Origin: WHSM01 sp050701635 | Lineage (GTDB): Bacteria; Actinomycetota; Actinomycetes; Mycobacteriales; Micromonosporaceae | Assembly (NCBI GenBank): GCA_050701635.1 | Contig: JBOGDF010000075.1 | Span: forward strand, 1-17,773 | DNA length: 17,773 nucleotides | Direction of reading: 5' to 3' | Part shown: in pieces, positions 1-6,297 of the stretch | How positions within the stretch are numbered: the stretch's first letter is position 1 | Layout: every line of letters starts with the position of its first letter | Translations under genes and position numbers: made by a program | Notes under the pieces: generated by a model | What the model was told of the DNA's origin: nothing | Database searches by the model: none | What the model saw: the letters and a program-made list of their open reading frames with translations, nothing else

Positions 1-18
1 GTGTCGGCATGCTCTCGC

Positions 19-34
19 CCTCCCAAGTGGGAGG
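19..34. terminator. Short hairpin after the GntR gene
   Basis: CCTCCC and GGGAGG form a 6-bp perfect stem around the loop AAGT, 10 nt beyond the GntR stop codon (TAA on the minus strand at 47-45). It is a plausible terminator for the leftward three-gene operon. No T-tract is visible, and the window edge prevents seeing what lies beyond. Positions 1-18 show nothing I can assign. Confidence 0.45.
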
Positions 35-44
35 CGGTGCGGGG

Positions 45-695
45 TTAAGGGGTGAGGCGGGTTACGGCGTCGTGCATGTGGGCGGTGAGGAGGCTTACCG
101 CGAGGGGTTCGTCGCCAGCACGGATGGCGTCGACTATGCGTTGGTGTTCGGCGACGCGGTCGGCGAGGCCGCGCTCGGTCTGTTGCAGGGCGGTCAGGCA
201 GAGGCGGGTCTCGATCAGCAGAGTCTGGGCCATGCGTACCAGGCGCTTGCTGCCGGAGGCGGCCACCAGCACCTCGTGGAACTGCAGGTCCGCGTCGGAG
301 AGCGCGTCGCCGTCGGGGGCCGCCGCCATCGCGGCCTGCACCTCGGCGAGCTGTGCGGCGGCGTCCGCGCACCGCTGCGGCGAGGCCAGGATCCGCAGCA
401 GCGCGGCGCGCTCGACCGCCGTACGGGCCAGGTAGACGTCGTCCACGTCCTCGGCGGTCAGCTCGATCACGAACAGCCCGCGGTGCAGCTCGCTGCGCAG
501 CAGCCCCTCCTGGACGAGCCGCTGCATCGCCTCCCGCAGCGGGCCGCGGCTGACCTCGAACCGGGCCGCCAACTCCGCCTCGGTGAGCTGGGTGCCCGGC
601 GCCAGGGCACCGGTCACGATGGCGTGCCGCAGCTGCCGGGCGATGATCCCGGCGGTGGATTCGCGCGCCACGGGCGCGATCTCGTTGATCGTCAC
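45..695 (-). CDS. GntR family regulator, FadR/FCD subfamily
   Basis: This 216-residue DNA-binding regulator probably controls the neighbouring catabolic genes in response to a small carboxylate. An N-terminal winged helix-turn-helix (about residues 12-76, including EAELAARFEVSRGPLREAM) is followed by an all-helical FCD ligand domain. The usual FCD metal ligands are visible: Asp136 and His140 (DLQFH), His184 (EHQRI) and His206 or His208 (AHMH). I chose the GTG at 695 because it overlaps the upstream gene's TGA as GTGA and has GGAG seven bases upstream. The frame stays open to 755, but that extension lies inside the upstream gene and has no family similarity. It is the last gene of a tightly overlapping operon and may autoregulate through the palindrome at 2233-2247. 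Family is certain; ligand and targets are inferred. Confidence 0.93.
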   Translation of the reverse strand: MTINEIAPVARESTAGIIARQLRHAIVTGALAPGTQLTEAELAARFEVSRGPLREAMQRLVQEGLLRSELHRGLFVIELTAEDVDDVYLARTAVERAALLRILASPQRCADAAAQLAEVQAAMAAAPDGDALSDADLQFHEVLVAASGSKRLVRMAQTLLIETRLCLTALQQTERGLADRVAEHQRIVDAIRAGDEPLAVSLLTAHMHDAVTRLTP

Positions 696-1426
696 GGCAC
701 AGCTCCGGTCAGAACTCCTACGGGGGTACGGAAGAGAGCCCCCGCATCTTGCCAAGGCCCCACGATCTCCGCCAACCGCAGACCTTCCCAGATGGTGACC
801 TGGTTGGCGGTGAGCACCGGCTTTCCGAGCCGCTGTTCCAGCGCGGGGACCAGCGCGAACGTACGCATCGCGGTGTCCGGCACCAGGATCGCCTCGGCGT
901 CCGGGTGGTCGTTCGCGGCCACCAGCTCCGTCACCGCCTCCGGTGCGAGCACCCCGACCTCGGCGGCGGTGTGGATGTCGTAACTGGCGAAGTGCACCAC
1001 CTCGATGCCACCGGCGGCGAGGAAGTCCACGAACCGGGTAGCCACCTCCGCCGGGTAGCTCGCCGCGACCGCCACCCGGGTCACGCCCAGTGCCCGGGCG
1101 GCGTTCACGAAGGCGAACGACGTACTGGACGCCGGTACGCCGGCGGCCGCCTCAAGCTGCGCCGCCTGCTCACGAGCGCCTTCCCAGCCGTACACAAAGG
1201 AGCCACTGGTGCATGCCCAGACCACCGCGCCGGTCGCGTGCCGCCGCAACTCGGCTGCCCCGGAAGCCAGCCGCGACGCGCTGCCCAGGTCGAGCAGCTC
1301 GGCGACGGCGTGCAGGTCCGTGCCGTACGTGTGCGCGACCACGAACGGGACCCCGAGCACGCCGGACGCCAGCGGATAGTCATCCTCGGCGGCGTGTCCT
1401 GGGTACAGGAATCCGACGGTGGTCAT
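692..1426 (-). CDS. Maleate isomerase / Asp-Glu racemase superfamily protein, one catalytic Cys missing
   Basis: This 244-residue protein belongs to the maleate cis-trans isomerase / arylmalonate decarboxylase / Asp-Glu racemase superfamily, which normally uses two cysteines across two pseudo-symmetric lobes. The first lobe has the motif ACTSGSF with Cys72. In the second lobe, where the paralogue upstream has FVSCTNLPT, this protein has LVPDTAMRT, placing Asp184 at the second cysteine position. The following segment LGKPVLTANQ is nearly identical in both, so the alignment is secure. The ATG at 1426 overlaps the upstream stop as ATGA, and the stop at 694-692 overlaps the GntR start as GTGA, so all three genes are probably translationally coupled. 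Possible roles are a decarboxylase, isomerase or lyase with altered chemistry, or the partner subunit of the upstream paralogue. The exact reaction is unknown. Confidence 0.85.
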   Translation of the reverse strand: MTTVGFLYPGHAAEDDYPLASGVLGVPFVVAHTYGTDLHAVAELLDLGSASRLASGAAELRRHATGAVVWACTSGSFVYGWEGAREQAAQLEAAAGVPASSTSFAFVNAARALGVTRVAVAASYPAEVATRFVDFLAAGGIEVVHFASYDIHTAAEVGVLAPEAVTELVAANDHPDAEAILVPDTAMRTFALVPALEQRLGKPVLTANQVTIWEGLRLAEIVGPWQDAGALFRTPVGVLTGAVP

Positions 1427-2172
1427 ACGGGGACACCTCCAGGCATGTCGGTGAGCCAGCGTCCGGGGCCGACCACCGGCAGCTGCATCCGGCGCAGGCA
1501 GGCCCACATGGTGAGCTGGTTGGCGGTCAGTACGGGCTTGCCGAGCTGCTCTTCCAGCGGCGCGATCAGGTCGTACGTCGGCAGGTTGGTGCAGCTGACG
1601 AAGATGGCTTCGGCGTCCGGTCGGTCGACCCGGTGGATGTGTTCGGCGATGGTCCGGTACGACACCCGCCAGATCCCGCCGCCCAGCCCGAGATGGTCGC
1701 TGGCGACCGTGGCCACGCCCAGCTCGCCGAGGAACTCCCGCAGCCGTGCCGTGAGGTCGGCGTAGTACGGCGTGAGCACCGCGAGCTTGCCGATCCCGAG
1801 GTGGGACAGCACTTCGGCCAGCGCTCCCGAGGTGGTGACCGCGTCCGGGGCGCCGGCATCGGTGATCACCTTGCGCAGCCCGTGTTCGGCGGCGACGCCG
1901 TTGACGAAACTGCCCGACGTACACAGGTAAGCCACGACCTCGGGCTCGATGTGCAGGACATCCCGGGTGGCCGCGGCGACGTGCTTGCTCTGGCTCACCA
2001 GCTCGGCCATCTCGAGGCTCACCGGCACCGGCTCGTACGGGGTGCGCGCCAGGTGCAGCGACACCTCCATCGGCACCCACCGCCAGAGCTCGCGCTCCAG
2101 CGCCATGTCGAATGGAGCGATCACCCCGATGCCGCGCTGGGCCAGCGGGCCCTCGAACGACGTGAAGTCCAA
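1423..2172 (-). CDS. Maleate cis-trans isomerase-like protein with both catalytic Cys
   Basis: This 249-residue protein is from the same superfamily as the next gene. Both catalytic cysteines are present: Cys84 in YLCTSGSF and Cys194 in VSCTNLPT. In characterised maleate isomerases these act in cis-trans isomerisation of maleate to fumarate. The start at 2172 is TTG: an in-frame TGA lies two codons upstream, and the next ATG (residue 23) would cut off the conserved RGIGVIAPFD strand. The G-rich GGGGTGAGGA just before the TTG can serve as the ribosome site, though its spacing is tight. It is the first gene of the leftward operon, divergent from the dehydrogenase. Maleate isomerase is the best guess; another racemase or decarboxylase activity is possible. 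Confidence 0.85.
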   Translation of the reverse strand: MDFTSFEGPLAQRGIGVIAPFDMALERELWRWVPMEVSLHLARTPYEPVPVSLEMAELVSQSKHVAAATRDVLHIEPEVVAYLCTSGSFVNGVAAEHGLRKVITDAGAPDAVTTSGALAEVLSHLGIGKLAVLTPYYADLTARLREFLGELGVATVASDHLGLGGGIWRVSYRTIAEHIHRVDRPDAEAIFVSCTNLPTYDLIAPLEEQLGKPVLTANQLTMWACLRRMQLPVVGPGRWLTDMPGGVPV

Positions 2173-2232
2173 TCCTCACCCCCCGGGGGACAATGCAGAC
2201 GCTGTTAGGGAAGCCCCGGGGCAGATCCTCGG

Positions 2233-2247
2233 ATTGTTGACAACCAT
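2233..2247. promoter_or_regulatory. Candidate GntR/FCD operator
   Basis: ATTGTTGACAACCAT is a near-perfect palindrome: GTTG-A-CAAC at the core and AT at both ends, with one mismatched pair. It lies between the two divergent transcription units and overlaps the -35 hexamer TTGACA (2237-2242). Its length and A/T-flanked GT..AC layout match sites bound by FadR/FCD-type GntR proteins. The assignment to the regulator at 45-695 is inference. Confidence 0.55.
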
Positions 2248-2264
2248 ACGAGCGACTCTACGAT
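2237..2264 (+). promoter_or_regulatory. Sigma-70 type promoter for the dehydrogenase-amidase unit
   Basis: TTGACA (2237-2242) and TACGAT (2259-2264) are separated by 16 bp. The start would lie near 2271 and leave a leader of about 53 nt before the ATG at 2324. The -35 is embedded in the palindrome, which fits repression by a bound regulator. I found no equally convincing promoter for the leftward operon. Confidence 0.55.
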
Positions 2265-2323
2265 CGGTCCATAGGCGAAATGGGTATGTTCCGAACCTGA
2301 CCCGAGCTGGAAACGAGGACCGC

Positions 2324-3340
2324 ATGGCTCAGACCGGTGCGCCGGTGCTTGCGGTCCTGGGTGCGGAGTCGCCGCCGGACTTCGCCACCATCGAAGACCA
2401 GGCGGTGGTACGCCGCTGCGACGACGCCTCGCTTGCCGCCGCGCTGACCGGGGCCGACGCGCTGTTCGTGTGGGACTTCACCTCCCGGGCGGTCCCGGCG
2501 GCCTGGGCGGACGCCGAGGTCAGCCGGCTGCGCTGGGTGCACATCGCCAGCGCCGGAGTGGACACTCTGATGTTCGACGCGCTGCGGCGCTCCGACGTGA
2601 CGCTGACCAACTCGCGCGGCGTCTTCGACGGCGCGATCGCCGAGTACGTTCTCGGGCTGGTGCTGCTGTTCGCCAAGGACGTCACCACCACCATCGACCA
2701 CCAGAGAGCTACCCGATGGGCGCACCGGGAAACCGAGCGGCTCGCCGGGCGTACCGCCCTGGTGGTGGGGACCGGGCCGATCGGGCGGGCGATCGCGCGG
2801 CTGCTGCGCGCCGCCGGGATGCGGGTGGCGGGCGTCGGGCGTACCGCCAGGTCAGACCCTGATTTCGGCCAGGTGTACGCCGCCGCCGACCTGCACGCCG
2901 CGCTCGGCACCGCCGACTACGTGATCTGCGCGGCGCCGCTCACCGACGCCACCCGGGGCATGTTCGACGCGGCGGCGTACGCGGCGATGCGGCGTACCGC
3001 CCGGTTCGTCAACGTGGGCCGGGGCGGGCACGTGGTGACCGCCGACCTGGAGGCGGCGCTGGCCGGCGGGCAGATCGCCGGCGCCGCGTTGGACGTCTTC
3101 GACACCGAGCCGCTGCCGGCGGAGTCACCGCTATGGTCGATGTCTAATGTGGTGGTGTCCCCACATATGTCCGGGGACTTCATCGGTTGGAAGTCGGCGC
3201 TGGTCGAGGTGTTCCGCGACAACTTCGACCGGTGGATCGCGGGCCGGCCGCTGTGCAACGTGGTAGACAAGCGCCTCGGGTACGTCCCGGCCGCTGACGG
3301 TGCGGCATCCGCGGTCGACAACGGCGGTCGGGATGGCTGA
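2324..3340 (+). CDS. D-2-hydroxyacid dehydrogenase (NAD-binding)
   Basis: This 338-residue enzyme of the D-isomer-specific 2-hydroxyacid dehydrogenase family interconverts a 2-oxoacid and a D-2-hydroxyacid with NAD(P)H. The Rossmann motif GTGPIG is at 149-154. The catalytic set is complete: Arg233 (NVGRGG), Glu262 (DTEPL) and His281 (SPHMSG). The last roughly 20 residues are a low-complexity Ala/Gly-rich tail. The frame is open far upstream, but the ATG at 2324 is chosen because GAGG sits five bases before it and the protein then starts at the family's usual N-terminus. It is the first gene of a rightward pair with the amidase, divergent from the isomerase operon, so it probably handles a 2-oxo or 2-hydroxy acid of the same pathway. 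Substrate unknown. Confidence 0.92.
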   Translation: MAQTGAPVLAVLGAESPPDFATIEDQAVVRRCDDASLAAALTGADALFVWDFTSRAVPAAWADAEVSRLRWVHIASAGVDTLMFDALRRSDVTLTNSRGVFDGAIAEYVLGLVLLFAKDVTTTIDHQRATRWAHRETERLAGRTALVVGTGPIGRAIARLLRAAGMRVAGVGRTARSDPDFGQVYAAADLHAALGTADYVICAAPLTDATRGMFDAAAYAAMRRTARFVNVGRGGHVVTADLEAALAGGQIAGAALDVFDTEPLPAESPLWSMSNVVVSPHMSGDFIGWKSALVEVFRDNFDRWIAGRPLCNVVDKRLGYVPAADGAASAVDNGGRDG

Positions 3341-3350
3341 GGGGGAGGCG

Positions 3351-4748
3351 ATGGACGTCGACGAGAGCGGCGTGATGACCGCGACGGAGCTGGTGGCGGC
3401 GTACTCGGCGGGCGAACTGTCCCCGGTGCAGGCCACCACGGAGGCGCTACGCCGCATCGAGCAGTACGACGGCGAGACCAACGCGTACTGCCTGGTCGAC
3501 GCCGGCGCGGCGCTGGCGCAGGCCAAGGAGTCGGAGGAACGCTGGCGCGCCGGCAACCCGGTCGGGCTGCTGGACGGCGTACCCACCTCGATCAAGGACA
3601 TGTTCCTCGCCACCGGCTGGCCCACGCTCCGCGGGTCGGCCGCAATCGACCGCGAGCAGCCGTGGGACGTGGACGCTCCGGTCACCGCGCGGCTGCGCGA
3701 GCACGGCGCGGTGCTGCTCGGCAAGACCACCACGCCGGAGCTGGGCTGGAAGGCGGTCACCGACAGCCCGTTGACCGGCATCACCCGCAACCCCTGGCGC
3801 CGGGAGCTCACCCCCGGTGGGTCCTCCGGCGGCAGCGCGGCCGCGGTGGCCGCCGGGATGGGCGCGCTGTCGGTCGGTACGGACGGCGGCGGCTCGATCC
3901 GGATCCCGGCCTCGTTCTGCGGCATCGTCGGCTTCAAGCCCACGTACGGCCGGATCCCGCTCTACCCCGCCAGCCCGTTCGGGGCGCTCGCGCACGCCGG
4001 GCCGATGACCCGGTCGGTGGACGATGTCGGGCTGATGCTGGACGTACTGTCGCTGCCGGATCCCCGCGACCCCACCGCGCTGCCGGCGCCGTGGGGCTCG
4101 TACCGGGACGCGGTACGCCGTGACGCCCGCGGCGCACGGGCCGCGTTCAGCCCGACCCTCGGGTACGTCGACGTCGACCCCGACGTGGCCGAGGTGGTCG
4201 CCGGCGCCGTCCGCGCCCTCACCGACGCCGGGGTGTACGTGGAGCAGACCGACCCCGGGTTCCGGGACCCGGTCGACGCCTTCAACGTGCTCTGGTATGC
4301 CGGCGCCGCCCGCTGGCTCGACAAGTTCCCGGAAGGCTCCGAGTCGAAGCTCGACCCCGGGCTGGCCGAGGTGTGGCGGCGCGGCAAGCGGTACTCCGCC
4401 AGCGACTACCTCGCCGCGCAGGACGAGCGGCTCGCGCTCGGCATCCACATGGGCGCCTTCCACCAGCGGTACGACGTCCTGATCACGCCCACGGTGCCTG
4501 TGGCGGCCTTCGAGGCCGGGCACGACGTACCGCCCGACAGCGAGTTCACCGACTGGCCGCAGTGGACGCCGTTCACGTACCCGTTCAACCTGACCCAGCA
4601 GCCGGCGGCGTCCATACCGGCCGGGATGACCCCCGACGGCCGCCCCGTCGGGCTCCAGGTGGTCGGCCCGCGCCACTCCGACGACCTCGTGCTCGCCGTC
4701 TGCCGCCTGCTGGAAGCCGCCCTGCCCTGGCCGCTCACCGCCCCCTGA
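3351..4748 (+). CDS. Amidase (amidase signature family)
   Basis: This 465-residue amidase-signature hydrolase cleaves a carboxamide to acid plus ammonia or amine. The Ser-cisSer-Lys triad is visible: Lys82 in SIKDMF, Ser158 in PGGSSGGSAAAVAAG and nucleophile Ser182 in GTDGGGSIRIPA. Length is normal. Cytosolic: no signal peptide. Start choice is uncertain. The ATG at 3351 has GGGGGAGG just before it at short spacing. An in-frame ATG at 3333 would overlap the dehydrogenase stop by 8 bp, and an ATG at 3375 also fits the family. Whichever is used, the gene abuts the dehydrogenase and is probably co-transcribed with it. In context it may release an acid that the isomerase-like proteins or the dehydrogenase then process. 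GatA is unlikely, because no gatB or gatC is adjacent. Confidence 0.92.
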   Translation: MDVDESGVMTATELVAAYSAGELSPVQATTEALRRIEQYDGETNAYCLVDAGAALAQAKESEERWRAGNPVGLLDGVPTSIKDMFLATGWPTLRGSAAIDREQPWDVDAPVTARLREHGAVLLGKTTTPELGWKAVTDSPLTGITRNPWRRELTPGGSSGGSAAAVAAGMGALSVGTDGGGSIRIPASFCGIVGFKPTYGRIPLYPASPFGALAHAGPMTRSVDDVGLMLDVLSLPDPRDPTALPAPWGSYRDAVRRDARGARAAFSPTLGYVDVDPDVAEVVAGAVRALTDAGVYVEQTDPGFRDPVDAFNVLWYAGAARWLDKFPEGSESKLDPGLAEVWRRGKRYSASDYLAAQDERLALGIHMGAFHQRYDVLITPTVPVAAFEAGHDVPPDSEFTDWPQWTPFTYPFNLTQQPAASIPAGMTPDGRPVGLQVVGPRHSDDLVLAVCRLLEAALPWPLTAP

Positions 4749-4833
4749 GGTCGGTCTCTGCGCCCGTGGCGTACCCCACAACCGCGGGGCTTTAGGACCG
4801 AACCTGTCCTGAGCATTTCATAGCCTCGGGGCT

Positions 4834-6120
4834 ATGAAGAACAGCTCCTCAACGGCGTTCCATCGCCTGCTTTCGCTCATCGTTGTCGCGACCGCGCTGG
4901 TGGGCGCGGTCGCCGCCGGGCCCGTCACCGCCTCCGAGGCCCCGGCCGCGAAGTCGACCGCCTGGGCCGGCGCCTGGGGCGCCGCCGAACAACCACCCAC
5001 CGGCCCGTCGTTCCAGGGCCCCAACTGGTCCGAGCTGGGCTTTGCCAACCACTCGATACGCCAGGTGGTACGGGTCAGCGCCGGCGGGTCGCAGCTCCGG
5101 ATCCGGCTGTCCAATGTGTACGGTGAGCGTCCCCTGCAGCTCACCGGCGCGACGATCGGGGCGGCCGGCGAGGGCGCCGCGGTGATCCCGTCGACCATTC
5201 AGCGGCTCACCTTCTCCGGGCGGGCCCACGGCGTAGCGCCCGCCGGCGAGATGCTGGTCAGCGACCCGGTGTCGCTCACCACGGCTCCGTTGCAGCGGTT
5301 GAGTGTCACGCTGTACGTCGCCCAGCCGACCGGCCCGGCGACCTTCCACGAGGCGGCATCGGCCACGGCGTACCGGGCGGTCGGAGACCACCGGAGCAAC
5401 ACCGACGGCACCCCGTACCTGGAGACCTCGCACTCCTGGTACTACCTGAACGGGGTGGAGGTGAGCGGCCGGCAGGCGCCCCGGGACACCGTGGTGGCGT
5501 TCGGCGACTCGATCACCGACGGTGTCAGCTCCACTCCCGACGCCGACAACCGGTACCCGGACGAGCTGGCCGAGCGGCTGGTCGCCGCGGACCGCCCGAT
5601 GGGCGTGGTGAACGCCGGGATCAGCGGCAACCGGGTGCTGAACGACTCGCCCTGCTTCGGGGAGAAGGCCACCGCGCGGTTCAATCGGGACGTGCTGGCG
5701 CGGCCGGGCGTACGCAGCGTGATCGTGCTGGAGGGGATCAATGACATCCAGGCCCACATGGCGCCGTTCCTCACCTGCTTCGCGCCGCACGACGAGGTCA
5801 CCGCGGCGCAGCTGATCGCCGGGCACCGGGCGCTGATCCGGGCGGCGCACGCCCGGGGAGTGCGGATCATCGGGGCGACGATCACGCCGTACCAGGGCTC
5901 GTGGTTCTACACTGACCAGGGCGAGGCGGTACGCGACACCGTCAACCACTGGATCCGTACCAGCGGCGAGTACGACGCGGTGGTCGATCTGGATCGCGTA
6001 CTGGCGGATCCGGAGAACCCGGACCAGCTTCGGCCGGCGTACGACGCGGGAGACAAGCTGCACCCCAACGACGCGGGACTGCACGCGATGGCCGAGGCGG
6101 TCGACCTCGACAGCCTGTAG
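4834..6120 (+). CDS. Secreted SGNH/GDSL hydrolase (XynE-like esterase)
   Basis: This 428-residue exported esterase or lipase-like enzyme has an N-terminal signal peptide: basic start, hydrophobic stretch at about residues 11-29, cleavage likely near the Ala-rich segment at 33-45. A beta-rich N-terminal domain (about 45-210) precedes the catalytic domain. SGNH blocks are clear: Ser226 in FGDSITDG, Gly262 in NAGISGNR, Asn303 in GINDI, and Asp407/His410 in DKLHPND. This two-domain layout resembles SGNH hydrolases grouped as XynE-like, which deacetylate polysaccharides or cleave simple esters. The ATG at 4834 starts directly before the signal peptide, but the ribosome site is poor. It has its own spacer from the amidase and ends at a strong hairpin, so it is probably a separate unit. 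The natural ester substrate is unknown. Confidence 0.92.
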   Translation: MKNSSSTAFHRLLSLIVVATALVGAVAAGPVTASEAPAAKSTAWAGAWGAAEQPPTGPSFQGPNWSELGFANHSIRQVVRVSAGGSQLRIRLSNVYGERPLQLTGATIGAAGEGAAVIPSTIQRLTFSGRAHGVAPAGEMLVSDPVSLTTAPLQRLSVTLYVAQPTGPATFHEAASATAYRAVGDHRSNTDGTPYLETSHSWYYLNGVEVSGRQAPRDTVVAFGDSITDGVSSTPDADNRYPDELAERLVAADRPMGVVNAGISGNRVLNDSPCFGEKATARFNRDVLARPGVRSVIVLEGINDIQAHMAPFLTCFAPHDEVTAAQLIAGHRALIRAAHARGVRIIGATITPYQGSWFYTDQGEAVRDTVNHWIRTSGEYDAVVDLDRVLADPENPDQLRPAYDAGDKLHPNDAGLHAMAEAVDLDSL

Positions 6121-6132
6121 TTGATCTGATGG

Positions 6133-6156
6133 CGGCCCCCGCTTCGGCGGGGGCCG
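6133..6156 (+). terminator. GC-rich hairpin after the SGNH gene
   Basis: CGGCCCCCGC and GCGGGGGCCG form a perfect 10-bp stem around a TTCG tetraloop, 12 nt after the stop codon. The T-tract is absent, as is common in actinobacterial terminators. It should isolate the protease gene downstream. Confidence 0.8.
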
Positions 6157-6247
6157 TGGTCGTTGACGCTGCCGGCGGGGCTCGCAGGATGTCGCACGCT
6201 CACCCCGGTACCTATTGACAACATTCTTTACTTAATCCACTCTTTCG

Positions 6248-6261
6248 TGAGAGCGCTCTCA
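6248..6261. promoter_or_regulatory. LacI/CebR-type operator upstream of the protease gene
   Basis: TGAGAGCGCTCTCA is a perfect 14-bp palindrome with the central CG typical of LacI-family sites. It differs only at one symmetric position from TGGGAGCGCTCCCA, the site of the actinobacterial cellulose/cellobiose regulators CebR and CelR. It lies 36 bp before the ATG at 6298. A TTGACA hexamer sits upstream at 6215-6220, but I could not find a convincing -10 at normal spacing. Confidence 0.72.
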
Positions 6262-6297
6262 GAACCATCCCCGACACCGCACCCCTGAGGACTTCTG

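Noticed and set aside
9..983. Long plus-strand open frame opposite the GntR gene
   Set aside because: It is the complement of a well-supported gene in high-GC DNA, has no family similarity and no start signals; such antisense frames are expected from GC-biased third positions.
4774..4793. CCCC...GGGG followed by CTTT after the amidase gene
   Set aside because: Only a 4-bp stem; too weak to call a terminator.
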